Shown here: in pieces, positions 11,476 through 25,559 of the stretch | Layout of the letters: the number at the start of each line of letters is the position of its first letter | Position numbering within the stretch: the first letter of the stretch is position 1 | Source of the DNA: Sclerodactyla briareus | Taxonomy: Eukaryota > Echinodermata > Holothuroidea > Dendrochirotida > Sclerodactylidae | Assembly (NCBI GenBank): GCA_026419785.1 | Contig: JAODTK010001532.1 | Coordinates: 310,001 to 374,000, forward strand | DNA: 64,000 nt | Direction of reading: 5' to 3' | Made by a program: the position numbers and the translations under genes | Notes under the pieces: model-generated | Databases searched by the model: none | What the model saw: the letters and a program-made list of their open reading frames with translations, nothing else | Told to the model about the DNA's origin: nothing

Positions 11476-14400
11476 TTAAATTTCTTTATCATGGTGTCCA
11501 TTCCTACCATCGCCATGTCTCAGAGATTATTCCATCGAGGACCCCTTCCAATTGGGTTGGAGTCTGCTGCAGATTGAACATTTGCTTGAACATCACTGTC
11601 ATGAAATTGTGTTTTTTTCGGGCATTGATTGAAGGATTGACCATTCAGCAGACAATTTGGTCAATTTTTCAGATAGTATCCGCTCCAAATTTTCGTCCCA
11701 AATTTCACATGTCTCAAAATTGCTTTTCCCCGCTTCCGCGCCCCCCCTGTAGTGTCATACGTCAATCACTTAAACCTCTATACGAATTGGCACGATCCCC
11801 TGCCTGCTGTTTTTCCGTTACATATATCTTTCATCTCTATAAAAACAGCACGTCAAGCTAGCAAAGCCAATCTGAACACTAATAAGTACCGAAGTAGACT
11901 AACTGTGTGAAGTGTTAAGAAAATCGCAGTTATTCCGCATTGTTGTATGGTGAGGGGGAGGGGGGGGTCATCATGAAGAAGTCCTAAACCCATTTCTCCT
12001 CGTGGCCTACTATATGTTCACCACACTTGAGATGACCCTAGGACACAATCATATTTGCCAAATCTGACAACGTTTATTTACACGTAGGCCTACTGTATTA
12101 TACTGTACGGAAGATAGGATACCGCGCGTGCAGGGCGATTTTTTTTTTGGGGGGGGGGGGCATTTCGGCCTTCTCAACATTTTTTTTTTAAACAATCTAA
12201 TAAGAAATATGATTTGAACTCAAGTCCACTGAATACAACTTACGCAGCCACTGATCGAAAACCGGATACCAAATTGCGGCGAATAGGATCATACAGCCTT
12301 TAAGCTCGAAAATCTCAGGGGTGCTGCACAATGACCTAATCGTGGCTGGTGAATCAGAAAACAGCAAAAAATTTGGGGGGTGCTGCAGCACCCCAGCACC
12401 CCCCACCCCCCTCAGCCGGGCCTGCTTCATAGGACATCAATCTCACAGGACTGGCATGAAGCACACATGGAACAGTGCATACTGTGATACATAGAGCAGA
12501 GTTCCAAAGACAGGTACAACGTTAATGGATGTACGTCATGTACATTTGCCCCAACCAATACATTTTATAGGATTGAAATTACCTTTTTTGTTATTTTTAT
12601 ATTATATTCACAATAGAGTATGATGTCCCCAACAGATAATGTAAACTACAATTGCCGCTTTTTTAACCCCTGTTGATCCCACAATGCATTGTACCAACTA
12701 GCTAGAACATACAGTGTAGTAAAAAACCTGACCCCTTATAGCAAAACCAATATTTATATATATGATACTTGTCTTTTTTTATGCATATATAAAACTGCTT
12801 TTTTGTAAATTAGGTCATACAATGTAAATGTAAGTGTGTTATCTTTTCTCCACAGATGATACAGTCGTGCAATGCAGATATGCCCAACTATGGCAAACAT
12901 TAATTTTCATTGAGATTGAAGAACAACTGCTGTGTTCGGACTGCCTCATAAAAGATATGGTTAATTATATGGTGCTAACCATTCCAGAAATGAACCAGCT
13001 AATACTGGTATTGACAGAAGATGGCAGGAGGCAGAGCAACTATCAACTCAGAATTCTGCCAAAATTGTCTAAAAATATCTAGACAGCCTATGCCTAGCCA
13101 GTTCACACCCAGTAAGGATCGACTGTGATAAATGAACGTCTCAAACCACCTCCCCACATCTCGTACTCCCTTGTTCCATAAGGAGGCAATAGATAGTCCC
13201 GGCATTCGGAGCGAGGCCCAGATACTCCTGCAGTATCTATAAGCACAGGATATAGTTTGGTTGCTGAAAAGAGAACGGGAAAGCAGAAAAAATGAAACCA
13301 GAAATGAACAGAGACGATTGATTCATTCAAAATACACTTGAGTGAACACCTGCAGTGCCAACCAAAAAAATAAATGAAACAAAAACCTGCCCCACTGTCA
13401 AATCAAAGGGGGGAAAAAAACCCAGCGGGGAGAGCAACGGAACCAACTTGGAAAAGGGGAAAGGGACAAATGTTATCGATCGGGCAATCATGGAGCCGCT
13501 TTGCTCCAATTATTTGGTGTGGAGTGTAGATGTAATCAATCGAAATTATATTCAGCACGGCCCTGGACAGCGGGGGAAGTCCTGCTTGAGTCGGTTGCAA
13601 GTGATGGGGGGAGACAACGAGGAGGACACTGAGTCTCTAGAATACTCGGCCAGTGTCCTTAGTAAGGACTCGGCTGTTGGAGCCTGAGGTGATAGAACCT
13701 ACGATCGCCGGGAGTAGTCATATCTGAGCAAGAGGAACCAAGTTCGAAGTGTTTTTATTTTTGTTTATGTTTTATTATATCCACCCCTCTCAACCTGACT
13801 GACATGACGATCTAAGTTCTGTCTCCCAAAACAGGTTAGAAGTGAAATGTCAAGAGACAAGTACTATTTAGTTGCAATTGGCTCGCATCCAGGACTGCTT
13901 GATCTGTCAATCGTGACGAGAGTTGGTTCTCCAAGTCAGTTGTACTGTGAGCCACTCGCACCGTAGCGACCTGCATTCAACTCTCATCACCCATCAACAT
14001 GAAGGTGCGGTCATAGATACTCCCTAGTCAGAGCGAATACGGTGCTCAGTATAAACAAGGTTAACAGACTCGGCAGATCGGGAACAGGCCAGCAAGACGA
14101 CAGAGGGCCAAAGGTCAAAGCCCACGTCATATCCCTACATATGAGTTAGCCGGAGTGTATAAAACACTGTCTTATCATTTGGGGTAACAAATCAATCAGA
14201 AGTGGGTGTACCCAAATAAAAAATTTCAACTCAATTCACTGAAAAAAAACTACTTATGTTATCCATGACATCCTTATACTTTGGATTCTTATTAGGTTCT
14301 GTCTTTCCATATTGACAGAGTGATAATTTCGTTTGTGGTTCCTTATCTGTATAAAAAATTTGGCAGTGGGATTGAACTGGAAGTAAGTAGAATATTCGAT

Positions 14401-14621
14401 CAGGGTATCACATCTTCGTGAGGGAAGGGAAGTGGCTGTAGCAGCCCGGAGTTGCCTGGCTGATGGAATAATCACCCGGATCTTCTGCCTGATACGACAT
14501 CTCTGGGGTACCACAGCCACGGACCCGCTGCAGCCAACACTCTTGTGAAAACGGAACAAAACACAGAGGTGTTTAACTGTCAGTAACAGTGGTAAAAATT
14601 AAATGATTAAAAAAAAAGGGA
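11476..14621. other. No gene recognised; G/C-tract block inside
   Basis: Holds a G/C-run block at 12140-12430 (GGGGGGTGCTGCAGCACCCC is a near-perfect palindrome at about 12375). A 110-codon ORF at 13355-13687 is coding-like in parts but not recognised. Confidence 0.45.
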
Positions 14622-14950
14622 ACTGAAGGTAAACCATACCCACAGGTGCCCTGAAACCGGCAACTCAAGCTTTCGTATAAATTATTCAAATTAGGTGCGT
14701 TGGATGACCTCCATGAACCCGAATCGTGTTTAAAAAGTTTTCGGACTGAAGGTAGTCATACTCACGAAGTTCGTGAAAATCCGACAACTTTTTCAATGTC
14801 GTATAAATTATTCAAAAATTAGGTGCCTGTTGAATGACCTCCATGACCCGAATCTTGGTTTAAAAAGTTTTAGGACTGAAGGTAGATCATACTCACGACG
14901 TTTCGTGAAAATCCGAAACTTTTTCAATTTCGCATAAATTATGCAAATTA
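14622..14950. repeat. Tandem repeat, unit about 127 bp
   Basis: Units share GGACTGAAGGTAGTCATACT, CACGAAGTTCGTGAAAATCC, TTTTTCAATGTCGTATAAAT, TATTCAAATTAGGTGCG and GAATGACCTCCATGACCCGA. About 2.5 copies. The wording (ATAAATTATGCAAATTAG, GTGAAAATCCG) is typical of a diffuse repeat class in marine invertebrates. Confidence 0.75.
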
Positions 14951-15119
14951 GACGATTAATTACCATATCTTAAGCTGAAATCCAATTAGATCATATACCG
15001 TTAACCCGCATCCATGTGCCAAACCGAGGCACCATAGCACCTACGGTTCATTCATAATCTTGCTAACGAGCCTACAAAACAATAAATTACAAAAATAGAC
15101 TAATTACCATACTGGCCCT

Positions 15120-17050
15120 TCTGAAATTTAGATAGGATTAGGTATGCGACAGGTCTGTTGGAGGTCCAGAAATAGGTTGCTGGTGGTCAGTTTTTGCATA
15201 ACATACCTAGGAAACTGACCAATTCATACCCCTAGCCGACCTAAAATGACCTTAAAAACGATCAGAGAAAACAGACCCTAATCTGACCTGAAAAACTGAC
15301 CTAAACCAGACGTGTATCTGACCAATAGAACTGACCAATTTTTTGTGCAATGAAGGTATAGGCATTTTTGGACTTGGTTTTTCTAAAGCAGTATCTATCA
15401 GCACTTAGGAATTTCCTCAAAAAACTTACCACACTATTCGCCTAGGGGAGTCTCTTCGCAAACCAGACCTTGTCGGACCTAAGGACATCACTGGCAATAA
15501 ACACAGACATATTTTGGACCTAAATTCCTGTGCACCCTGAAGTTAATAGCACAACTAGATGATGGCCAATTTTGAAGGGTAACTGTTGGAGGGAAAGTTC
15601 AAAACAGAGGTGTGCAGCAGTGAGGGGGGGATTGTACCGTACATTCATTGGTAGTCAGTATGAGAAGGAACAAGACAGCATATGTTTGCAGGCAGTGTAA
15701 AGGCCTAGGCGGGAGTGGATTTCAAGAGAAAAATTTCTGTGATTTCGTGTCATACAGTGATTGGTTTGGTAAGTTTTTTAGTCCTTTATGGCATTACCTA
15801 ATACCGTACATTAATTCAGACATATCATGTAGCTATCCAGACATGTACAAGCCAACTGAAACGAAGATCATTTGCGTGAACTTGGCGAACTCAGGCCGGT
15901 AACAGTATCTATAATTTTCCTAGTATGGCAAAGTCATAGCAGTATTCTTGTTTTATGGATTACATACAAAATAAAAAATGGTCCAAAATTGTGGGGTTTC
16001 CAATTAGATCTTCATGGAATCTTCAAATATTTTGGTGAACATTCTTGTACAGATGATAATCTCAAAACAGTTTTTTTTCTTTTAATTTGTCCATATGTAC
16101 CTCATTCAGCAGCTATTGGAAATGTGCTGATGCATTTGGGAGAATTGTACCATTAACAATCATAAGCTAAAATTTTTAAGACCTCACCCAGGAACCAGTT
16201 CTTTTCCTTTAAGTATTGGGGCCAAACTCTTGTTAGGCATTCTTGACCAGAACATGACAAAATTTTTACAGGGCCATGCATGATTTATTTTGGTTGCAAA
16301 TTACTATCACAGATTGATAGGCATGTATAATTGTATACTGTTCGTCTCAAAAAGGTAGCAACATTGGGTGGCATATACTGTGTGTTGTACAGTAGTTCAG
16401 AATTGAGCTCATTGGGTAGCATAGAACAAATGGATAATGCCTTTCGAGCATGCATGCAGATCATGACATCTAAATCTTATTTGATCATGTCCGGCCGATC
16501 AGGAAATTATATTAGGCAAGGGGTTTGAGTCCAGGGCTTCTGGCTATTAGGTATGATCAGGTTCAGGAAAATTAATCTAACTTTGACTGTTTCAATACCT
16601 ACAGACCTGTTGAACGACTGGTCAGAAATAGGTTAGGTATGAAACGATTTCTACCATATGAACCGATACAACAGCACCTATCTTGACCTGAGGTCTGAAT
16701 TAGGTCAGGTTTAGGTTGGAAAGACACTGGTCAGTTTGGGGTATGAATAGGTCCGGATTTTTTTGGTCAGAAATTTAGGTCTGGCTTAGATAGGTCAGAA
16801 TTTAAAACGACACAGCACCTATTATGACTGAGTATGACTATGAGTCAGGTTTAGGTCAGACCAGACCCTGGTATGATAAGGGTATGAATTAGGTCAGGAT
16901 TCTGGACTAGGTCCAGTTTTGGTATGATTTTTCTATGCCCAAATGTCTCGCTGGTCAGAAAAGGTCAGGAATCGGTCAGAAATAGAGTCCGAAATAGGTG
17001 CGTCCGTTTCATTTTGGGAACTGTGGAAATCTGACCTAACATCCTGACTG
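15120..17050. repeat. Region flanked by CTGACC-rich and GGTCAG-rich arms
   Basis: The left arm (about 15170-15345) repeats TGACC, CTGACCTAAA and CTGACCAAT. The right arm (about 16560-17045) repeats the complement: GGTCAGAATTAGG, AGGTCAGGTTTAGGT. The arms are inverted relative to each other around about 1.2 kb that holds weak ORFs (15648-16156) without a recognised domain. It could be a large hairpin-type element. Confidence 0.45.
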
Positions 17051-20000
17051 TGAGTTTCCCGAACGGGTGTGCCCAAAATCTAATCAGACCGTGTTTAACC
17101 CAAACCCCGATGATACCTGACAATTTTTCCGCAATTGCACTTACCGTGCACGAGATAATTACACATGATTCTTCAAATGTTCACCTCAGTACAGGTGGCA
17201 GAGACCCTGCTCGATGGTTAGTTAAGCCACCTTGGCTTCACCAGACATGACCTGGCTTTCGGCTGTTTAAGTTGGAAACTTTGACAAAAAATAATCTGTA
17301 AACTTACATTACAATTATTGGCCTGTCTCCCCCCCCCCACCCCCCTCATAATCTTTAAGATGACAAACAACATGCACGGTAAGATCCAGGTGATGAAGGC
17401 TGTTTGAGTAGCGGTATGAGGCCGAGTGCAGCAGCTCGGCCAGCCCGGTGGGCATTACTATGATTATGGCCAGACAGGAAGGAAGTGTTCAACACACCAC
17501 ACCTGCAATGAGAGAAACATGACTAATTCTCAGAACGAGGGGGCTGAGACCTCTGTATCAGTCACAATTAACGGCAAGCATGGACGGTATGGGAAAAACA
17601 TTGTTGTGAGTGAAGAGACAGTATAGACATGCAACAAACTCCGTTCCAGGTTTTCCAGAAGGAAAAGAAATGGCAGGGACACACGTCGGTCGAAATGCCG
17701 CTTATAAACTGAATAAAAGGGGGGGGGTTATACTGTGTCTATGCTAGTCCTAACCATGATAACTACAAGGTCAAAATATGGTTGGAATAATGCTATGCAC
17801 TGTCACGATAAAAAAGAACATGTACTGTTGTGTGGACATGATCTATCTATTTGAAAGCTGCTGAATTGGTGCAAAGCGAAGAAGGGGGGGGGGGGGGGAG
17901 ATACTGTATTCATTCTACTAGGAGGACCATTGCCCTAGGAAAACGGTCTTAACAACTTGTCATATTCTCTTCGGAAGATGTTATCGAAAGATGCAAATAG
18001 ATCTTGAAATTGACAGAACGGAATTCAATGACAGTTAAAAAAAATGTACCGTGCATAGGAACCCTTGTGAGTCACAAGGGATTTTTCTGCTAATTGTGCG
18101 CGAATCCAGGCCCGGCAATACAACCATAACGGTCCTCGCTGAGTTGACGTTGGTGTGTAAAATGGCAGTGACGCACGGTTTTGCATTTAATTCAGACGGC
18201 TACCTGAAAATGCCACGAAGAGTAACAACGACTGTAGTTTGATCGAACAATTTAACGCACTTTAACGCACCAAATAAACGCGTGTCAGTCGTGTCCGGGG
18301 GAAATTCTGCCTCCCCCAAATTGTCCCCGGTTAGAGAGCAAAAGAGATGCACTGGAGGTTGGAAGAAATGTAAATATGTAGGAAGATTGTGGAAACAGAA
18401 GAAGACATCAACGGAGGATTTGTATAAACCAACAAAGCTTCAAAAACAACTTTTCCGATGAGTAGCGCCCCCGATGTGAGTAGGGCAAGCATCGAACTCG
18501 GAATCGATGCCCCACTAAAGGGTTATTTTTCTGTATAAATTGTAAAACGTGGGTACCAACGAAGATCTTGACACAAAAATTGCACTTTCCAAAGAGGAAT
18601 ACTTCGCAATGGTTTCAACATGCAGTGGACCAATAACGATTGATACCAAACGTGAAACTCTATGATTGTGACAACCAGAACCCTGGTCTTCCTTAGTAGC
18701 ACATAGACATTGAGATTTTTCGGTAACGGCGCGAGACTCCAAGAAGAAGCTCAAACGAGATCGTTCTGAGAGAAGCATTGGCAGAATCTACTAGCCAGTA
18801 AGGAGACCCGTGACTACCTTGCTCAGAAAAAATCAAATCGCAATTCAGGGACCACAACATTTAAACAATTTTGAGGAGAAGCAATAACACCTGCGCGTGT
18901 TCCTGGTGATGCAGAACTGTACAAACCAATGCAATTGATAATGGTTTAATACGCACAAACAGGTGTAAAATATGTTTGTGTGTGGTTGGTTTTCGTGAAG
19001 ATGCGTGCAAACGTCCGCACTTAGATATAAATTATGCTTATTTGAAGCCAGACTCTGGCACAGCGTTTGTTATGCGTGGGAATGTAGGGAAAACGCGACT
19101 AGCTGCCCGTGGTGGCTTCACTAGGAATATAACGTACGGTATTTGGCCAGTGTCATTCAGAAACTACTATGGTCAATAAAACGCGCAGTACATTAATCAT
19201 GAATAAACACCAATGTACTTTACGGTTCTAACACAAGTTTGTACGATTTCGAGCCCTGATTACAATAGATGGCAGGGGGAGATATTTGTTAGTTCAGAAC
19301 AACTTTTTGCATGATTCTTCGTTGTTATAATGGTCTTAGACATTATAGGATATATTCATACATCTGCAGTTTTTCGAATCATGTGTCTAATAAATACTGC
19401 GCTTATGAGTAATGAATATTATAATATGAGTGAATGTTCTCAGTTTTCCAGGAGCTTGATAACCAAACAGGGGACGTAAATCTCGCCTGAATGGTTATGG
19501 TTTGAACAAGCCATAATTTGGCAGGGTCCTAAACAACAGGACACTGGAACTCATAAGGAGGAGGATGTTGTATACTTGATTGAGGAGAAGCAGGTGGCAT
19601 CAGCAGGGAATTGCGGAAGCCATTTGGGATTGGGTGGGAAAACTGTCACTGAACGGAGCACAGAGTCTATGCTTTAATTCTCTTCAAATCTGGATGTGCC
19701 TGAGCATTCTGCATGAGACCAGTCATGGACTCAGTCCACTGGTCATTTTCCTGCGAAGTCTGGTGGATCAGACCCAACGTGAGTAGGGAAAATCGTCAGT
19801 CCAGATTTCGATTTAATATCACGGTAGGAATATAGGCAGTGGACACAACATAATGTGGATTGTAGGAAATATCCAAAACCTGAGTACGCATTGATCAGCC
19901 CGTGTGATTGTGGTAGGTCTGTCAGGAAATACATAACCTGCTGACCCTGTCGGGGCTACTTCAAATTGTTCGGTAAGTTGATGGCCAAATTTTCCTTGGT

Positions 20001-21600
20001 CAGTGTCGTCTCACCGTAACGCCTCCCTTAATTTGAAGATTCATCGTCGGGCCATAGCAGGGACACCCATACACCAATGGGCGGAACAAATAATAAAATG
20101 TTTGATGTTGTGGACCACGAAGTGCCTCTCAAGAAAGGCTCTGCAGACTACATTTGATTTATGAACCCATGTTCTGGGGTATTGGGTGTGTCATGCAGTG
20201 CAAGGGCATTCATAAAAAATACCTTTCCTGATGCAAACTTTCGTTGCTTTTTTTCCAGTTGCCAGCGCCAAACCAGAGCATTCGGCTCATAAAACTTTCC
20301 ACAGTCATGAGCCGCATATGTTATCATGAGAAATTAGGATTGGGGGCTCCAACAACAGCTATCCCTGGGTGGATGACCGAGACTAATTTGGAGTAGTACC
20401 CTTGTATATTGCTAGGGAGCTCAGGACCCACTCAAACGGGCGTTGCAGGATCTCACGGCAAATGGGGAACTTATAAGTGTTTCTACTTGCTACCTTTTTC
20501 GCGGAGTTGCAACAGGACCAAAATTTAAAATATGTCTGAAACAACCATTTTCCCCAAAAATATTCATATTATGGAATGTCAGTTAATTACACATAAATGT
20601 TGGGCGGAAAACCTTTGTTTCTACACTTTGTACCTTCTTCTGAAAGTTGGAATCATTCAGTCCTACCACTTTTCTGAAGATACCATAAATGTAACAGATT
20701 CTCAAAAATTCTAAAAAATTTGGCAAAAAATTTTTCCCCCTCAATGGCATTTTTTGTAATTTTGGCTGGTTGCATGGGAAAAGTGGTTATTGGTGCCGAC
20801 TTTTTACATTGATACAAAGTTGATATCATTCAGCCATGTGGAATAGGGAATATCTTTAAAAAAAAAAAAAATTGAAAAAAATGAGGAATTGCCCAAACTT
20901 GGTCTTTTGCCTCCTAAAATTCCCATGTTGATAGTTTTCCGTCTAATTATGAGAGCACTATTGTCCCGTGACTATTCGAACGGGTGCAAAATTTCACTTT
21001 GTTCAGTCCACTCCAATGGAGATATTTTGCGAAACCCATCAAAAATAAGACGGACACCAACGCATTACAACACACAACACACACCCAGCGCACACAGCAC
21101 AAACGGAACACTTTTGCGAGTGCACCTCATTGCTGAATAACCCGGCACCCTGGGTCCACCAATGGGTATCCCTCAGTGGATAGTTTTTCGAGAAGGGTCA
21201 AACCAACACTATGGTTACCATACAACCGTTGCTATGGCGACCTGCACAGTAAATTAGTGAAATGGCAAAGCGACTACAATATCTCTGGGCCCTTCGGGAC
21301 AGATGAGATAACATGGTTTTAAACAGGTTTACAAAGCCTGCCTGAGCTTCAAAAACTGGCCTGAGGCTTCACACCTCTACTAGCTGGCCTTACTGAGCAA
21401 TATCCTCAGCTGCCAGTTAGGATTCATGATAGCTGTGATAGACATATACCCTGTAGTACAAACCTCTGTGGTGACTTATTCAGTAGCAAAGCATCAGTAA
21501 ATTCAGTGGATTGCTCCACTGATCCTATGTTTAGCCAGTAGTGCTATATCGAGCCGACTCGGTGTCCCATCTGATAATTGGTAGAGCCCTAATAGGTAAC
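17051..21600. other. No gene recognised
   Basis: Short ORFs only. Holds G runs (17720, 17883-17899) and, at 20460-20880, a loosely periodic stretch with recurring TTTCTAC and ATCATTCAG. At 21060-21120 there is a CA-rich tail like that of the dispersed repeat family. Confidence 0.45.
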
Positions 21601-23130
21601 GACCGTCTAATATACTAGCTGGATAAAAACTGGATGTATCAGTCCAAACTCACGTTCATATGATTTTCTATTACAGAGTTGGAAGGCCTTTTAAGCTTGT
21701 CCAATTTGTAGGCATGGGCGTCCAGGTGGGAGAACGGGGGGGACATTCCCCCCCCCCACTTTCAAAGTGGGGGGATATCAATTCGTTTGTCCCCCTCCCC
21801 CCCACTTTTCCAGACCGTGATTAAAAAATAATAGGCCCATCCCCGATTTCGTATCACTCTAAACTGATTCAGTTTTGTCTAAACCAAACTATAATCATCG
21901 CGTTTTAATTGTCGTAATTCACTAAATCCAGTTGGCGGACCCCAGGTGCGGATCTGGACCCGACTAGACCAATTGGAAGGATTACCCCCTTGTTCATGCC
22001 GGGTTCTCGAATTTTTAAATCGAATAGCCAAAAGTGCATAATTTATCAAGTGTTCGCGCGCACTGGCGTTGTCTCCAGGCGTTGTAGGGCTAAATTGCAA
22101 TGTATGCTCCGAATCATTTCGTTCACTCGATTAATTTTCAGAAGCCTTGGGGGAGACTGTCCCCCCCCCCCCCCCCCAATTTTTCTGAATGAAAATTCGT
22201 GGACAATCTGGGAAGAAAAAAGCAAATGAGTGATTTTTTTTTTTTCGCCACTTTTTCCTATAAAATGCCCGGAAACCATACAATTTTTTTTTCGCGTTTC
22301 CGCGCGTCCTGGTAGTTTCCAGTGCTGACATTCAATTACGGGTACAAATTTTCTGCTCCCCAAATTGGAGTAGTCCCGTTCGCCTATGACTTTTTCCCTT
22401 CGAATCCCACCAGAGACCGTTCGTTAGACCCCAGGATCCCACTCAAACAAAGTCAGAGTAGAAAAGTTAATAAAATAAAAATCCATGTGTGATAACTCAA
22501 TCTTATATGCACGTGACCACTTTTTTGTTTGTCTTTACTCGAATCACACATTTAATGGGTGCTATTGATCCGGGCAGTGCCGTTCCCGACGATCTAGAGG
22601 GGATGAAAATCTGAATTTTCTTTGTACGCTCTGCGCCAACCGTTAGTGGCCGCTCCCGTCTTCGATGGTCATTTGCGTTCGATTCGGCCCCCCCCCCACT
22701 TTTCGGACGCTCCGCGCCCCTGATGTGTAGTGTGCAAGATCGAAAAGCACCCCCTCATGCAAAAATAAAATATGTCATAACTTCTGCGCACCCCTGCGAA
22801 TATTCTTTGTTTCTTTAATCAAAATGAACACTTTCACTTTTGAAAAATATTTATTCTATGAGAAGTTTGCCGTAGTGGGTGATGGGTTGTTGACGGATAC
22901 TTTGGTGCGAAAAAGACAACAGAACTTCTGTGGATGTTGTTTTTTTTTTAACAAACAATGAACATGTATACTTAAGATGATCATCTGTGTTGTTGAACCT
23001 GATGTCATGCATTGTTTGCTCGATAGGATTCTCTCTGATAGCCCACATAATGGCTATGATATTGAAGACTATAACTTCCCACAGGACATCGTATTGAAAT
23101 GGGATTCAGAAATAATCATTACCGCCATTA
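21600..23130. repeat. Dispersed repeat copy 1, split by a nested G/C-run element
   Basis: Segments 21600-21714 and 22725-23130 align in order with 55690-56180 (shared TTCATATGATTTTCTATTAC against TTCATACGACTTTTCATTAC, TGCAAGATCGAAAAGCA against GCACAAGATCGGAAAGCA, and TCGTATTGAAATGGG against TTGTATTGAAATGGG). The intervening 1 kb (about 21715-22725) starts GGCATGGGCGTCCAGGTGGG and ends GCTCCGCGCCCCTGATG with C runs inside, and appears to be a later insertion. Confidence 0.6.
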
Positions 23131-23171
23131 CTGAATATAGCATATATAATATATGTGCATATAATATACGA

Positions 23172-23290
23172 GTCGCAAGGGTCAGTTTGGACCGTCGGCT
23201 TTACACCCGGAGATCAGGGTTCAAATCAGTTTGGGTCATACCAAAAGAGTTGGAGCAGGGACGCCACACACATGGGGTAGGCAATCTGCA
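23172..23290 (+). repeat. tRNA-like SINE head, probably tRNA-derived
   Basis: GTCAGTTTGGACCGTCGGCT followed by TTACACCCGGAGATC and AGGGTTCAAATC resembles the D-arm, anticodon arm and T-arm (box B GGTTCAAATC) of a tRNA; the loop CTTTACAC resembles tRNA-Val(TAC). The acceptor stem is not evident, so it is not a working tRNA. The 3' part ends in a short GACGCCACACACA tract like other repeat tails in this window. Confidence 0.45.
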
Positions 23291-25559
23291 GGTTGCCGCC
23301 AAGAGGGTTGCCACATTACATGTCGGTCTCCCAGGTCTTTCAACTTGACCGGCTCAAAAAAGTAAGGAGGTCCCCTGTTTGGGCAAGAAAAACATACCAG
23401 CCATCAGAGGGGATATTTGACTTCCAAGATGCACAACTATTAGTCCCCCGCAAGCATACGAAAGTTTGGCCCCAAACCACCTCCTGGATGCCACCAATCG
23501 CTCTTCCTGAACCATTCATCAGTTGGGTACCTGCATTTGTGCCCTATTTTTTCAAGGCCACCTTCCATAGTTTCTCACATTGACTGGAGCCTCTATAATC
23601 TGCCCACAGTCAATAATGCATGAGAGCACCTCCATAGTAGTGAGTACAACCACAAGGTTTCTACACTAGGACCATACTCCTTTTTAACAACCCAACTAGT
23701 TTGATTCAGCATGACGATAGCAGGGACCTTCCAGTCACATACTAGTCTCCAGAAAGGCCGCTAATCGTGTGTGGTAGTGAGACTGATCGTTATGAAAGCA
23801 TCTTCCTTTTCCTTTCGTAGATCTGAAAATGACAATAAAAAAAATCAGAACTTGAATGTGGTTCCAATGTACTTATTAAGTGTTCAGCCCAAATTGTCCT
23901 AATTAGTGACAATAAGTGCACAATTGATTCACAAACGATTATAAGTGTGTAACAAAAATTGTAGGAGGAAAAAAATACGGATGACTCAAGGTGCTCAGAA
24001 TCACTCACTTTGTGACCTTGACCCGAATTCTTGAACACATTCGAATCATCACAAAATCCCATATTTATTATGTCTAATATTTTCTCTCTTAATTTTTGTT
24101 TCTCCACAAGTGTACCTCAGAGCAAGTTCGAAGAGCATGCGTTCAATCAATCCCTCCAAACTCAACGTATTAAGAAAAAATAAGATCAGCTGCTGAGAGA
24201 GACAGGGCTTTTGCGGTAGCTGCCAAAAATTTTAAATTCCAATGTCATGTAAATATGACTTAATTTTCACTTTAGAACCAGTTGCTATTGTAAATACACT
24301 GCATGCTGACAACTTTTGCTTAAATTGCTGAAAAACCAGGGGATTTACTCCATAAATTACAGGAATTGGGAATAGAATGAAATATTTGAGCTGGAGGCGC
24401 TAATCGTAGAAGACCAAAGTTATTGTGAGTAGTCTAGATGGTGTACCATGTATCATTTTTTCTGCTTGTAGAACAAGTTTCACTTTTAATTTTCTGTAAA
24501 GGTTCGTTCATCTTTGTTTTGAAGCCAGCGTCGTGGTTGTTGGCAAAACATCTCCAGAGCCAGTGGTTGGAAGAATTTGAGACAGCTAGCTGGGCCTCCA
24601 GTATTGACATTATCAAGTAGCCAATGCTCACAAAACAAATGGCAACAAAGTATGACTTATATGGTTAAAGCTCTCCATACATATATACTTACAACTATGA
24701 CGGTAGCTGGATGTCATCATTCTCCTTGGACCCTCCCTGCCCACTGTGCAAAGGCGAATTACAATCACCTGAAAAGGAACATGACCATAACAATCATGTT
24801 AGAACAGATCATAACTATCATGATCCTCACTGGTCTCCTCCTGTACTTCTGATGAATAAACATTAAATACGCAATCTCGAGCCTTATCACCGAGGTCAGT
24901 CTAACTTCTATACATCTCATCCTCGAGCTCTTCAACATTCTTTAACATTCTCACCAATGAAGGGGCCCTTCCTCGCAATAGTTTGTGCCAACCACGGTCT
25001 TGCATTCTAGTGCCTCACCTCAGCCCCACACCCGCGTCTTACTTAGGTGAGGTCCCGTAAAGATATGAATACTCTAGTATGCAGTCTTCCTTACTGCGAT
25101 TCTAGGCAAAACTTCTCTAGGTTGGTGACAAATATTAGGCATCATAAAACTCCCAACTTCCCTCAGTGTCACTTTGGTAATCTAGCGACTCTAGCAGTAG
25201 ACAATTTTTGCTTTGAAGTGATCTCCGATGGCACACTCTTGTGATGATTCATTACACTGCAAATTTTTCAGTGAGACTCGACTGAGAGTCACACTCTCGT
25301 CCTCCGAGCTCTGATCGATTACTATTTTTTTCTCGTCTAGGAACCCACAGCCAACACAAGAGATAGACAAGAGGACACATCCACAGAGATACCTGCACAG
25401 AGGAAAACAACAGCTCCTGTTCGCAAGGTCCTTAGTGTAGTGTGCTCAGACTCAGTCGATGGTCAATTTTTTCAATGAATATAGTCTAAATAGGGGTTCT
25501 CAGTATGTTTTTTTAGGAAAAAAATCGTTCGTGTTTGACTAATCTCTCAGAATTCATAG
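23291..25559. other. No gene recognised
   Basis: No exon of the phosphatase gene and no LINE motif seen here. Confidence 0.45.

Noticed and set aside
13355-13687. 110-codon plus-strand ORF, Lys/Gly rich
   Set aside because: Looks partly coding but shows no motif and I could not place exon borders; left unannotated.
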